Assembly (NCBI GenBank): GCA_023444055.1
Contig: JAEZRV010000021.1
Coordinates: 110,482 to 174,481, forward strand
Origin: Bacillota bacterium
GTDB lineage: Bacteria > Bacillota > Clostridia > Acetivibrionales > DSM-1351
Reading direction: 5' to 3'
Length of the DNA: 64,000 bases
Made by a program: the position numbers and the translations under genes. Shown here piece by piece: positions 10,061 to 19,310 of the stretch. Position 1 is the stretch's first letter. Every line of letters starts with the position of its first letter. The notes beneath the pieces were generated by a model, which worked only from the letters and a program-made list of their open reading frames with translations, made no database searches and had not been told where the DNA came from.

Positions 10061-11263
10061 ATGGCAAAGGCTAAATTCGAAAGATCAAAACCACACGTTA
10101 ATATTGGAACAATTGGTCACGTTGACCATGGTAAGACTTCTTTAACTGCAGCTATAACTAAAGTTTTAGGAATGTTGGGAAGAGCAGAAGTTAAAGATTA
10201 CGGTTCAATAGACTCTGCTCCAGAAGAAAGAGAAAGAGGAATCACTATCAATACTGCTCACGTTGAGTATGAAACTGAAACTAGACACTATGCTCACGTT
10301 GACTGCCCAGGCCATGCCGATTATGTTAAGAACATGATCACTGGAGCTGCTCAGATGGATGGAGCTATATTAGTTGTTTCTGCTGCTGATGGTCCAATGC
10401 CACAGACAAGAGAGCACATTCTTCTTTCTGGACAGGTTGGTGTTCCTTATATAGTAGTATTCTTAAACAAATGCGATATGGTTGATGATGAAGAACTTAT
10501 CGAGTTAGTTGAAATGGAAGTTAGAGAATTATTAAGCTCATATGACTTCCCAGGCGATGATACTCCAATAGTAAGAGGATCAGCTCTTGTAGCTCTTGAA
10601 TGTACTTCAAAGGATGCGAATGCTCCTGAATATGCTCCAATTCATGCTCTTATGGCTGAAGTTGATAAATATATCCCAACTCCTGAGAGAGCAACTGATA
10701 AGCCATTCTTAATGCCTGTCGAGGATGTATTCTCAATCACAGGTCGTGGTACTGTTGCTACTGGTAGAGTTGAAAGTGGTGTTGTTAAGGTTGGAGATGA
10801 AGTTGAAATCGTTGGTTTGATGGATGCTCCAAGAAAAACAGTTGTAACTGGTGTTGAAATGTTCAGAAAGCTTCTTGATCAAGCTCAAGCTGGTGATAAC
10901 ATCGGAGCTCTCTTAAGAGGTATTCAGAGAACTGATATCGAAAGAGGACAGGTTCTTGCAAAAGTAGGATCAATTAAGCCTCACACATATTATGAAGGTC
11001 AGGTATACGTTTTAACTCAAGCAGAAGGTGGAAGACATAAGCCATTCTTCAATGGTTACAGACCACAGTTCTATTTCAGAACTACTGACGTTACAGGTGT
11101 TATCGAGATTCCGGAAGGAACTGAGATGGTTATGCCTGGAGACCACATCACAATGAAGGTTAAGTTAATCACTCCTATCGCTATGACAGAAGGACTTAAG
11201 TTTGCTATTCGTGAAGGTGGAAGAACAGTTGGTGCTGGTAACGTATCAAAAGTTATTGAATAA
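10061..11263 (+). CDS. tuf: Translation elongation factor Tu
   Basis: GTPase that delivers aminoacyl-tRNA to the ribosome; 400 residues. Conserved GHVDHGKTSLT P-loop, DCPGHADYVKNMITGAAQMD switch II, NKCDMVDD, domain II RGTVATGRVE and domain III RPQFYFRTTDVTG are present. ATG at 10061 gives the usual MAKAKFERSKPHVN start; the frame extends upstream to 10022 but nothing there is conserved. Last gene of the operon, followed by a strong terminator at 11284. Confidence 0.98.
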   Translation: MAKAKFERSKPHVNIGTIGHVDHGKTSLTAAITKVLGMLGRAEVKDYGSIDSAPEERERGITINTAHVEYETETRHYAHVDCPGHADYVKNMITGAAQMDGAILVVSAADGPMPQTREHILLSGQVGVPYIVVFLNKCDMVDDEELIELVEMEVRELLSSYDFPGDDTPIVRGSALVALECTSKDANAPEYAPIHALMAEVDKYIPTPERATDKPFLMPVEDVFSITGRGTVATGRVESGVVKVGDEVEIVGLMDAPRKTVVTGVEMFRKLLDQAQAGDNIGALLRGIQRTDIERGQVLAKVGSIKPHTYYEGQVYVLTQAEGGRHKPFFNGYRPQFYFRTTDVTGVIEIPEGTEMVMPGDHITMKVKLITPIAMTEGLKFAIREGGRTVGAGNVSKVIE

Positions 11264-11283
11264 TTAATAATAATTATTATAGA

Positions 11284-11313
11284 AAAGGAACCGATGAAAA
11301 TCGGTTCCTTTTT
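11284..11313 (+). terminator. Rho-independent terminator of tuf
   Basis: AAGGAACCGAT / ATCGGTTCCTT stem with a GAAA loop followed directly by a T-run; 20 bp after the tuf stop. Confidence 0.9.
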
Positions 11314-11423
11314 GAATTCTGTAGAAAATAAAGTATATACTAAATAGTAGTTCAGTCAATATATTAAATAGCCATATCTGGGTCGGTGGAGGAAGCTCGC
11401 CATTGTTTGGTTGCTCAAATACA

Positions 11424-11447
11424 CAAAAAGCTGCTCGTAGCTTTTTG
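11424..11447. terminator. Hairpin in the tuf-chemoreceptor gap
   Basis: CAAAAAGCT and AGCTTTTTG form a perfect 9-bp stem around a 6-nt loop. The flanking A and T runs make it a possible bidirectional terminator between the convergent tuf and chemoreceptor genes. The rest of 11314-11570 shows no convincing gene; a 69-residue minus-strand frame here has no ribosome site and no recognisable family. Confidence 0.45.
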
Positions 11448-11572
11448 ATATGCGAAGAGAATGATGAATGCACGAATATACAAAAGCTACAAACGGCCTA
11501 TTTATAAAGACTTCAGATGTATGTTATACAAAACTCGGGAATGTAGGTTATTACAATTGAATGTTTAGACAA

Positions 11573-11630
11573 ACGAATAATGCTAAGCAATACGTAGGAG
11601 GATGGCTACTGTATGCTTAGCATTATTCGT
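11573..11630. terminator. Long 17-bp perfect stem between convergent genes
   Basis: ACGAATAATGCTAAGCA at 11573-11589 is the exact complement of 11614-11630, with a 24-nt loop that can form an inner GTAG/CTAC pair. It lies 39 bp past the chemoreceptor stop (minus strand). It is probably the chemoreceptor terminator, although the T-run is weak. Confidence 0.55.
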
Positions 11631-11668
11631 TAAGTTAGTTTAGTTATAATATCATTGAAGTGGAAAAG

Positions 11669-13834
11669 TTATATCTTAAATATGGATATAGCTTTTTCTA
11701 AATCATCGGACATTGATTGAAGAGTATTAGCGTACTCAGCTAATTCCTTTGAAGCATCTATCTGAGTTAAAGTACTTTCAAATATTTCACCGCTTGTAAC
11801 AGCAGATTGCTGTGCAACAGCCGATATACTTTGCATTGAGTCAAATACATTTTCTTTTGACCTCATAATACTAGATACTGATTGTGACATTCTATCCATA
11901 TTCTCAATAATCTTATCCATAGAAGCGAATATGGTTTTGAATGTATGATCTGCATCATTGACTGTGGTTAACTGCTCCTGAATTAATTGGCTTGAACTTG
12001 TTGCTTCAGCTACAGCTTGTTCAGTCTTTATCTGTGCTTTCGATATGATATCGCTAATATTTACAGAAGCAGCTTTTGAATGGTCTGCTAGTTTCTTTAC
12101 TTCAGATGCAACTATTGCAAAGCCTTTACCAGCTTCACCAGCACGAGCAGCTTCTATAGAAGCATTCAATGAAAGCAAATTAGTCTGTTCAGATATGCCA
12201 ACAATAACTTTTACTATTTTTTGTATTTCCTTCATACTATTACTAAGTTCAGAAATATTTTTTACGATTCTATCTGAAGCAGAGCTGGTTTGGTGGGATT
12301 TAATATTTAATTCATTAACTACTTCGGTTGCACCCTCACTTAATGCCTTTGTATATCCTACAACTTGTGAAACATCCTTCATATTATCGCCTACAATATT
12401 AATCTCATTAGATAGCAAACTCATTGTTTCAACACCATTGTTAATGTCATTAGCTTGCTCATTTGCACCCTCAGCAATTTGTTTGATAGTAATGGAAACC
12501 TGCTGTGATAGTTGGTTGCTATTACTTGATGAAATTGATATCTTATTAGAAAAATCAAGTATCTTGTTCGCTGATTGTTTGACTTTTTCAACTAAAGCAT
12601 TTATATTAACCAGCATGGAATTGAAGTTCCTACTAATATCAGATAGTTCATCATTCCCTTTGTCATCAATAGAAATAGTTAAGTCACCATCTTTAGCTTT
12701 TTTCATGTATTCAACAAGCTTAACTGAAGGATTGGATATACTCTTTGAAATTAGGATAGATATCAATACAGAAATCAATATACATATTAATCCGAAAATT
12801 ATAATATTTTTTCTTAAATCATTGGCAGTACTATTTAAATGATAGTATGGAATCACCGATACTATATACCAATCATTTAACTTTAGAGAGGAAAAAGTAA
12901 TTAAAGATTTTTCTCCATTACTGACAGCATCGAAATTGCCAGTTTGAGCTTTTAAATTTATGATTTTTTGTGCAATATTCTTAGAGATTTCATTAGCTTT
13001 AAAAATAGGGAAATTATCTCCTCTTGACGAAATAATAGTACCATCTTTAGCAACAATAAATATATCAAAAGGTTTGTCAGTATCTTTATCAGCACCAATA
13101 TTTAAAGTCTCATAACTGCCAGTAAAAAGTTTATCATCAGGAATTTGAGTGATAACACCAAAATAATCGCCGGTAATTCCAGAGATAATGGATTTGCTTA
13201 TTCCTACTACCTTTTGATTGCCTATAGAATATTGAACCCATTTTATTGAGTTTTCAGATTCATCTAAAATATTCTTATTACTTTCCAAAATAGATGAATT
13301 ACCTAATATAGTCTCATAATCTTTTGTAGCATATAAACCGAAGGTTTTTATAGCATCATTATTAGAAATATTTGACTGAAATGCACTTCCTATTTTTTGC
13401 TTCTCATCAAAACGAACATTTTCATCACCACTAACATATTTCTCTAAAGAGCTTTGTAAGATGTTATTAATAGATAAATCAGATGCAAAGCTTTCAAAAC
13501 TCTTAATATTGTTTCTTAAAATAGTGCTAGTTTGATTCAGAACCTGCTGAGAATAGCTCTTAACATTTTCATTAATTGCATTAGAGGATTTGTTATATGT
13601 ATACACACATGTAAATACAAGTAAAAGAAGAATAATAATTACAAAAGATAAAATTAGCCTCGTTTGAATTCTTATCTTTCTAAGAAAATTGAACAAAGGT
13701 GAAATAGTAGCATTAGAGGCTAATGCATTTAAATCCTTTTGTTTTAATGATTTACGGAAATCACCTTTATTATTAGCTGATTTCTTACTAAATGGTTTTT
13801 GAATTGTTTTTTTAATATGTTGTATAAAAGCCAT
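11669..13834 (-). CDS. Methyl-accepting chemotaxis protein with dCache-type sensor
   Basis: Transmembrane chemoreceptor of 721 residues. Order: an unusually long basic cytoplasmic N terminus (residues 1-58), first membrane helix about 60-80, extracellular double-Cache-like sensor about 85-335, second membrane helix about 340-365, HAMP, then the signalling domain with the hallmark hairpin tip (ISEQTNLLSLNASIEAARAGE). Ligand cannot be read from sequence. Start is ATG at 13834 with GGAGGAG 9 bp upstream; 16 codons of open frame further up lack a ribosome site. Stands alone, with no che genes next to it, and is divergent from the flavodiiron gene. Confidence 0.93.
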   Translation of the reverse strand: MAFIQHIKKTIQKPFSKKSANNKGDFRKSLKQKDLNALASNATISPLFNFLRKIRIQTRLILSFVIIILLLLVFTCVYTYNKSSNAINENVKSYSQQVLNQTSTILRNNIKSFESFASDLSINNILQSSLEKYVSGDENVRFDEKQKIGSAFQSNISNNDAIKTFGLYATKDYETILGNSSILESNKNILDESENSIKWVQYSIGNQKVVGISKSIISGITGDYFGVITQIPDDKLFTGSYETLNIGADKDTDKPFDIFIVAKDGTIISSRGDNFPIFKANEISKNIAQKIINLKAQTGNFDAVSNGEKSLITFSSLKLNDWYIVSVIPYYHLNSTANDLRKNIIIFGLICILISVLISILISKSISNPSVKLVEYMKKAKDGDLTISIDDKGNDELSDISRNFNSMLVNINALVEKVKQSANKILDFSNKISISSSNSNQLSQQVSITIKQIAEGANEQANDINNGVETMSLLSNEINIVGDNMKDVSQVVGYTKALSEGATEVVNELNIKSHQTSSASDRIVKNISELSNSMKEIQKIVKVIVGISEQTNLLSLNASIEAARAGEAGKGFAIVASEVKKLADHSKAASVNISDIISKAQIKTEQAVAEATSSSQLIQEQLTTVNDADHTFKTIFASMDKIIENMDRMSQSVSSIMRSKENVFDSMQSISAVAQQSAVTSGEIFESTLTQIDASKELAEYANTLQSMSDDLEKAISIFKI

Positions 13835-13947
13835 AAAGATTCTCCTCCTAATAAACCCAATAATATTTAATATATAAAACAAACACGCGCAATTTAAATA
13901 AACTCACAATTATAATAAAATGAAGTAAAATCTGTTTTATTAACTTA

Positions 13948-14109
13948 GCATAAATACAGTAGATTAGACAATAAAATACACGATGTATTTTTGAAGGAAT
14001 ACTCAAATTATACTATTCATTTATATTATAATATAAATATTCTTCTAAATCCTTTTTAGATTTAAATTACGCATAAATGTATCATAAAAGACAATAAAAT
14101 ACACAATGT
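13948..14109. repeat. Imperfect 39-bp direct repeat between divergent genes
   Basis: 13948-13986 and 14071-14109 match at the start (GCATAAAT) and over the last 21 bp (AGACAATAAAATACAC then A/G ATGT, one mismatch), offset 123 bp. They occupy the 430-bp promoter region between the chemoreceptor and the flavodiiron gene, which otherwise is AT-rich and without a gene. Confidence 0.6.
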
Positions 14110-14263
14110 TTTCTACAATAAAAACTTAGCTTATAATTATAGTTTAAATAAGTTATAATAAACTAAAATACAATATTAAATAATGTTTATTATACAAATA
14201 AAAAGGGTATAAAACAAATACAATTATTGTAATTAATATGATTACTGAGAGGATGATAATAAA

Positions 14264-15451
14264 ATGCATGAAATTAAAAAGAATATATTTTGGTGTGGTA
14301 TTAGAGACTGGGGATTAGGCGTTTTTCATGGGCATGAGCTTTCAACACATAGAGGTTCTTCTTACAACTCATATTTAATTAAGGATAAAAAAACCGTACT
14401 TATTGATACAGTTTGGGATCCATATAAGGAGAAATTTGTTGAGGATTTAGAAAAGAATGTTGGGTTAAATAATATAGATGCAATCGTAATTAACCACATT
14501 GAGCCTGATCATGGTGGAAGTTTAGGACTTCTAATGGAGAGAATACCAAATACACCTATATACTGTACAAAAAATGGTGCAGATATAATAAAGAAATACT
14601 TCGGTAAGGAATGGAATTTTAATATTGTCAAAACTGGTGATACTCTCGATTTGGGGGAATATAAACTAAATTTTGTTGAAATGCAAATGATTCACTGGCC
14701 AGACAGCATGTTGGAATATGTAGATGGTGCAAAACTTGTAATCTCAAATGATGCATTTGGTCAGCATTATTGCGGTAAAAGCTTGTATAATGATGAGAAC
14801 GATCAGTGTGAACTTTATCAAGAAGCAATCAAATATTTTGCAAACATATTACCACCTTTCAGGCCACTAATTACAAAGAAAATAGAACAAATCTTGGCAA
14901 TGAATTTGGACATTGATATGATTGCACCTAGCCATGGTGTTATATGGAGAACAAATCCTGCTCAAATAATTGAAAAATACCTTGAATGGTCTAGCTTAGA
15001 TTATAATGAAGGTTATGCTGTAATTATATATGATACAATGTATCATTCAACAAGGGAAATGGCTGAAGCAATTGCAAGGGGCTTAGAAGCTGAAGGCGTT
15101 AAGTACAAAATATTTAATGCGTCCACAAAAGATAGAAGTGATCTAAATGTTGAAATATTTAAAGCAAATGCAGTTTTATTAGGTAGCTGTACTGTAAATA
15201 ACTCAGTTTTAAGGCCGATAGCTTCTTTGCTTGATGAGATAAAGGGCTTAAAGGTTAAGAACAAGCTTGCATTTGGTTTTGGAGCTTATGGTTGGAGCGG
15301 TGAAGCTCATAAGATAATAAGTCAAAAACTTGGTGAAGCAGGGTTGACTATATGTGAAGAACCACTTGGCATAAGATATAAGGCATCTCCTGAAGAAATT
15401 GAAAAGTGTATTGAAGTGGGAAGAAATATCGCTAGAAAGTTAAAGGCTTAA
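14264..15451 (+). CDS. fprA: A-type flavodiiron protein (FprA)
   Basis: Soluble reductase that reduces oxygen to water and/or NO to N2O at a di-iron site with FMN as electron donor; protects anaerobes. 395 residues, the plain two-domain class A length without a rubredoxin tail. Residues 30-250 are the metallo-beta-lactamase-like domain with the ligand set H78-x-E80-x-D82-H83 (NHIEPDHGG), H145 region, D164 region and H225 region (PSHGV). Residues 255-395 are flavodoxin-like (YDTMYHSTREMAEAIA phosphate loop). Ribosome site GAGAGG 11 bp before ATG. Monocistronic: a terminator follows at 15598. Confidence 0.95.
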   Translation: MHEIKKNIFWCGIRDWGLGVFHGHELSTHRGSSYNSYLIKDKKTVLIDTVWDPYKEKFVEDLEKNVGLNNIDAIVINHIEPDHGGSLGLLMERIPNTPIYCTKNGADIIKKYFGKEWNFNIVKTGDTLDLGEYKLNFVEMQMIHWPDSMLEYVDGAKLVISNDAFGQHYCGKSLYNDENDQCELYQEAIKYFANILPPFRPLITKKIEQILAMNLDIDMIAPSHGVIWRTNPAQIIEKYLEWSSLDYNEGYAVIIYDTMYHSTREMAEAIARGLEAEGVKYKIFNASTKDRSDLNVEIFKANAVLLGSCTVNNSVLRPIASLLDEIKGLKVKNKLAFGFGAYGWSGEAHKIISQKLGEAGLTICEEPLGIRYKASPEEIEKCIEVGRNIARKLKA

Positions 15452-15597
15452 TGTAGATTAATGTAGTGAAGTAAATAAGAATGTAAAAAATTTCACTCAT
15501 AACTGACTTTACGAAAGACTTTATAAAATGCTTTATGAAAGGATAGTATATTTTTTAACAAAATACTTCTTACAATAAAATAATTATGATATAATAA

Positions 15598-15639
15598 ATG
15601 CTGGTATTTTAAGATAGATTATCTTAAAATATCAGCATT
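15598..15639 (+). terminator. Terminator downstream of fprA
   Basis: A 19-bp near-perfect stem, AATGCTGGTATTTTAAGAT with its complement at 15621-15639, then a T-rich tail. Confidence 0.7.
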
Positions 15640-15671
15640 ATGTTTTACATTTGTTAGAACATAAGCTCATA

Positions 15672-15738
15672 GAGGGAAATCCTCAACTTAGTGACATTAT
15701 TGCTCGACTTTTAGTTGAGCTAAGGGTTACAAAGTTGA
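15672..15738 (+). promoter_or_regulatory. Structured leader before the NifU-like/GGGtGRT genes
   Basis: Three nested pairings can be drawn: TCAACTT (15683-15689) with AAGTTGA (15732-15738), GTGAC (15691-15695) with GTTAC (15726-15730), and an 8-bp inner hairpin GCTCGACT/AGTTGAGC with a TTT loop (15702-15720). A small GAGG/CCTC hairpin (15672-15684) overlaps the outer arm, so two folds compete. It does not match a riboswitch class I can recognise. It lies between the fprA terminator and the ribosome site at 15760. Confidence 0.5.
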
Positions 15739-15775
15739 ATATATTTTAAAATAGCTATTGAAGGAGGAAGTTAAA

Positions 15776-16468
15776 ATGAATTACTCACATGAAGTTGAAA
15801 ATATGTGTGTTGTAACAAAAGGTCCAAATCATGGTCCTGCTCCAATACCTGAAGAAGGTAAATGGGTAAAAGTAAAAGAAGTTAAAGATATTTCAGGTTT
15901 GTCACATGGTATAGGCTGGTGTGCACCACAGCAGGGAACTTGTAAACTCACTCTGAATATTAAAGAAGGTATTATAGAGGAATCTTTGGTTGAGACTTTA
16001 GGTTGTTCTGGTATGACTCACTCAGCTGCAATGGCTGCAGAAATATTACCAGGCAAGACTTTACTTGAAGCTTTAAATACAGACTTAGTATGTGATGCTA
16101 TAAATGTTGCAATGAGAGAGATTTTCCTACAGTTAGTATACGGTAGAACACAGTCTGCTTTCTCAGAAGATGGTCTTATTATAGGTGCTGGACTTGAAGA
16201 TTTAGGTAAGGGATTACGCTCACAGGTTGGAACAATGTTCTCAACAAAGGCAAAAGGTGTTAGATATTTGGAAATGGCTGAAGGCTATGTTCTCAGTATC
16301 GGACTTGATGCAGATGGAGAAGTAATTGGATATAAGTTTATACACCTTGGTAAGATGATGGAAGCAATCAAAAAGGGTGTTGATCCAAAAGAAGCTTATG
16401 AAAAGAACGTTGGTACATATGGAAGATATGCAGATGCAGTAAAAACAATAGATCCAAGAAAAGAATAA
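15776..16468 (+). CDS. NifU-like iron-sulfur scaffold-type protein, partner of GGGtGRT protein
   Basis: A 230-residue protein of the IscU/NifU-N-like family found beside GGGtGRT genes in anaerobic Firmicutes. The region around residues 50-95 has conserved Cys (GWCAPQQGTC, then ETLGCSGMTHSAAMAAE) in the pattern expected of a metal or Fe-S binding site; another Cys follows in DLVCDAIN. The exact role is not established; iron-sulfur scaffold function is by family. ATG at 15776 is preferred, with GAAGGAGG 9 bp upstream; the in-frame TTG at 15758 overlaps that site. The GGGtGRT gene starts 20 bp downstream, so they form an operon. Confidence 0.85.
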   Translation: MNYSHEVENMCVVTKGPNHGPAPIPEEGKWVKVKEVKDISGLSHGIGWCAPQQGTCKLTLNIKEGIIEESLVETLGCSGMTHSAAMAAEILPGKTLLEALNTDLVCDAINVAMREIFLQLVYGRTQSAFSEDGLIIGAGLEDLGKGLRSQVGTMFSTKAKGVRYLEMAEGYVLSIGLDADGEVIGYKFIHLGKMMEAIKKGVDPKEAYEKNVGTYGRYADAVKTIDPRKE

Positions 16469-16488
16469 TAAAGAGAGAGGTGATACTA

Positions 16489-17487
16489 GTGGTTAATTTC
16501 GAAGGTTATGGAAGAAGAATAGATACAATAAATAAATGTTTAGCTGAGTATGGCTTTAAGAGCTTGGAGGAAGTTAAGGAACTATGTACATCAAAAGGCA
16601 TAGACGTTGACGGTATCGTTAGAGGAGTACAGCCAATCGCATTTGAAAATGCAGTATGGGCTTACACATTAGGGTGCGGTATTGCACTTAAAAAGGGATT
16701 GAAAAACGCAGCAGAAGCGGCAGAAGCTATCGGACTTGGCTTACAAGCTTTCTGTATACCTGGTTCAGTTGCTGATACAAGAAAAGTTGGTCTAGGACAT
16801 GGAAATCTTGCTGCAATGCTATTAAAAGAAGAAACAAAATGTTTTGCTTTCCTTGCAGGACATGAATCATTTGCTGCTGCTGAAGGTGCTATTGGTATAG
16901 CAAAAACAGCTAATAAGGTTAGAAAAGAACCACTCCAGGTTATATTAAATGGACTTGGAAAGGATGCAGCTTTCATTATTTCAAGAATTAATGGTTTTAC
17001 ATATGTTGAAACTGATTATGATTTCTCAACTGATACATTAAATATTGTTAGATCAAAAGCATACTCAGACGGCGAAAAAGCTAAAGTTAAATGCTACGGA
17101 GCTAACGATGTTCTTGAAGGCGTTGCAATCATGAAAGAAGAAAAAGTTGACGTTTCTATCACAGGTAACTCAACAAACCCAACTAGATTCCAGCATCCAG
17201 TTGCAGGAACTTATAAGAAATGGGCTATAGAAAATGGAAAGAAATATTTCTCAGTTGCTTCAGGTGGAGGAACAGGTAGAACCTTGCACCCAGATAACGT
17301 AGCTGCAGGTCCTGCTTCATATGGTTTGACAGATACAATGGGTAGAATGCACGGAGATGCTCAGTTCGCTGGTTCATCTTCAGTTCCTGCTCACGTTGAA
17401 ATGATGGGTCTAATCGGTATGGGTAACAACCCAATGGTTGGAGCTACTGTTGCAATTGCAGTTGCTGTTGAAGAGAACTCAAAGTAA
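16489..17487 (+). CDS. GGGtGRT protein
   Basis: A 332-residue member of the family named after its invariant motif, seen here as SGGGTGRTLHPDN near residue 260. It is Gly/Ala-rich with no signal peptide or membrane helices, so probably a cytoplasmic enzyme or scaffold; the biochemical function is unknown. GTG at 16489 is chosen because GAGAGGTGAT lies 6 bp upstream; a GTG at 16480 sits inside that site. Always-paired NifU-like neighbour suggests a role in iron-sulfur or redox metabolism, by context only. A terminator follows at 17530. Confidence 0.88.
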   Translation: MVNFEGYGRRIDTINKCLAEYGFKSLEEVKELCTSKGIDVDGIVRGVQPIAFENAVWAYTLGCGIALKKGLKNAAEAAEAIGLGLQAFCIPGSVADTRKVGLGHGNLAAMLLKEETKCFAFLAGHESFAAAEGAIGIAKTANKVRKEPLQVILNGLGKDAAFIISRINGFTYVETDYDFSTDTLNIVRSKAYSDGEKAKVKCYGANDVLEGVAIMKEEKVDVSITGNSTNPTRFQHPVAGTYKKWAIENGKKYFSVASGGGTGRTLHPDNVAAGPASYGLTDTMGRMHGDAQFAGSSSVPAHVEMMGLIGMGNNPMVGATVAIAVAVEENSK

Positions 17488-17529
17488 TTGGTATTTCAGA
17501 ATTTTTATAAGAAATAAATATTTAATTGG

Positions 17530-17578
17530 CAATGCACGTTATTTAAGTGGTTTTTAAGATGACGTGCATTGTTTTTTT
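17530..17578 (+). terminator. Terminator of the NifU-like/GGGtGRT operon
   Basis: CAATGCACGT and ACGTGCATTG make a perfect 10-bp stem followed by seven T. Confidence 0.88.
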
Positions 17579-17736
17579 GTGTACCTTTTTTGGGAATAGG
17601 ATAATGTGATATTAAGAAAAAATAAAAGCTTATTGTATAGGACGGAATTGACATTTAGCCACACAAAAACAATTGAGTTAAAAACGAATGGAGTAAGAAT
17701 CACTTAAATATATTTTATTGATAATACTAATAAAAA

Positions 17737-17776
17737 GCAGCCTCGCCGCAGATTTAACTGCAATGACTGAAGCTGC
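17737..17776 (-). terminator. Terminator of the 51-residue gene
   Basis: On the minus strand GCAGC ... GCTGC closes an inner GCAG/CTGC pair and is followed by TTTTTAT; it begins 51 bp past the small gene's stop. Confidence 0.6.
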
Positions 17777-17827
17777 AAATAACTAAAGTTGCAAAGGTTT
17801 AAACAGGATTATGAAAACAAACCATGA

Positions 17828-17983
17828 TTACTTTTCTAACTCAACTATTTTATTGAATACTGCTTCAAAGAAATTAGCTACTTGAGCACCAGTTGAAGTA
17901 CTGGGGAATAATTCTACATTATTTTCAAGAACAGCAACGGTTATTTCTTTAGCATATTCCAAAGCTTTTGAATTATCACTCAT
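17828..17983 (-). CDS. Small conserved-looking protein, 51 residues
   Basis: Not recognised as a named family. The frame runs MSDNSKALEYAKEITVAV to NKIVELEK, acidic and predicted mostly helical, with no membrane segment. Evidence that it is real: a good AAAGGAG site 12 bp before ATG, its own terminator-like hairpin downstream, Lys/Glu-rich coding-like composition, and isolation in an otherwise empty 850-bp gap. Function unknown. Confidence 0.6.
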   Translation of the reverse strand: MSDNSKALEYAKEITVAVLENNVELFPSTSTGAQVANFFEAVFNKIVELEK

Positions 17984-18255
17984 ATAATATTATCTCCTTT
18001 ATATGTATTAGAACCAAATTAATACTAAGATTATATCATAAAAACTTACAAAGAAGTGAAGGCATACATATTTTGTATTTACTAATGTATTTAAAGGAAA
18101 TTATAGGATATAAGGACGGTTTATCGGAATTTGTATAAAGCCGAGAGTAAAAGGGTTTTTAACTACCTACAATAATAGACATTCATATAATTGAGCATTA
18201 AACTGAGATATAATGTTTACACAAAACAATTATTATGATATACACATTAAGGACG

Positions 18256-18307
18256 CAACTTTCAAAGTTAGAACACCGATGGGTTCTTTATGTGGGAAAG
18301 TTGAATA
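18256..18307 (+). repeat. Copy of a dispersed intergenic motif (TTTATGTGGGAAAGTT), with hairpin
   Basis: Contains CACCGATGGG then TTTATGTGGGAAAGTTGAAT, closely matching intergenic DNA at 40412-40445 and 53732-53766. Here CAACTTTC (18256-18263) can pair with GAAAGTTG (18296-18303) around an AGAAC/GTTCT hairpin, so this copy may be an RNA structure ahead of the DMT permease. The remaining 18011-18250 shows no gene. Confidence 0.5.
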
Positions 18308-18362
18308 AAAGAGTATTAATTAAATTAGCGTTATAAATTGTTCTACAGCGAAAGGCAAAAAC

Positions 18363-19310
18363 ATGTTCAAAACAAATGAGAATAAAATTGAGAGCTATTT
18401 TACAAATAGAAAAGTTATTATATTATCAGCAATATTTTGTTGCTTTCTATGGGGGAGTGCGTTCCCAGCAGTGAAAAACGGTTATATACTTTTTAATATT
18501 CCGCAGAATGATATACCTTCTAAAATGTTGTTTGCTGGCTATAGGTTCTTCTTAGCTGGAGTTATAGTACTTTTTATATCTAAATGTTTTGGAAGGAAAC
18601 TGCTTGAATTAAACAGAAATAATATAGGCCAGATAGTACTTTTAGGAGTAACTCAAACCTCTTGTCAGTATATATTTTTCTACATTGGATTGGCGTATAC
18701 TACTGGTGTGAAAGGGGCTATCATTAGTTCTACTTCCACTTTTTTTAGCATGATAATTGCGCATTTTCTATATAAAAATGATAGGTTAAGTATAATCAAA
18801 GTCCTTGGGTGCTTATTAGGGTTTATAGGTGTTGTAATTGTTAATATTAATACAAGCTTGTTGGATTTTAACTTTTCATTTAAGGGTGAAGGATTTGTAC
18901 TAATATCAGCATTTGTAGCATCAATAGCTGCTATTTATGGAAAAAGAATCACACAAACTCTTGATTCAATGGTGGTTACAGGCTATCAGCTTACCATTGG
19001 AGGGGGGGCATTAATACTTATAGCATGCCTAAATCATAGTACGGTTTTAGAATTTAGTATAAAATCCACATTGCTGCTTCTTTACTTAGCTATTCTTTCT
19101 GCCATTGCCTTTTTGCTTTGGACAATATTATTAAAATATAACAAAGTCGGGGAAATAACGATATTTAGTTTTTTCATACCAGTGTTTGGAGCGATTTTGT
19201 CGGCTGTTTTTCTTAATGAGAATGTTTTTAAGCTAAAGAATATTTTCGCTTTGATCTTAGTTAGCTTTGGGGTTTGGATGATTAATGTTAGGCGAGATAA
19301 AGAGTTGTAG
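18363..19310 (+). CDS. EamA/DMT-family membrane transporter
   Basis: A 315-residue integral membrane protein with about ten hydrophobic helices in two EamA repeats (roughly residues 17-155 and 170-308). The family exports or imports small metabolites such as amino acids; substrate not readable here. The first helix carries the typical FLWGSAFPAVKNGY motif. ATG at 18363 has a weak GAAAGG site 9 bp upstream. Monocistronic; the araR gene starts 134 bp later. Confidence 0.9.
   Translation: MFKTNENKIESYFTNRKVIILSAIFCCFLWGSAFPAVKNGYILFNIPQNDIPSKMLFAGYRFFLAGVIVLFISKCFGRKLLELNRNNIGQIVLLGVTQTSCQYIFFYIGLAYTTGVKGAIISSTSTFFSMIIAHFLYKNDRLSIIKVLGCLLGFIGVVIVNINTSLLDFNFSFKGEGFVLISAFVASIAAIYGKRITQTLDSMVVTGYQLTIGGGALILIACLNHSTVLEFSIKSTLLLLYLAILSAIAFLLWTILLKYNKVGEITIFSFFIPVFGAILSAVFLNENVFKLKNIFALILVSFGVWMINVRRDKEL

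Noticed and set aside
11581..11645. Tiny 13-codon frame with AGGAGG directly before ATG in the hairpin loop
   Set aside because: Zero spacing between ribosome site and ATG and a length too short to support.
12045..12842. 265-codon frame antisense to the chemoreceptor
   Set aside because: It mirrors the coding strand of a clear chemoreceptor and has no family features or ribosome site.
18250..18310. Similarity to a c-di-GMP-I riboswitch (GGACGCAA and ACCGATGG)
   Set aside because: Only isolated words match; the two-helix core and tetraloop receptor are absent, and related copies at 40412 and 53732 lack GGACGCAA.
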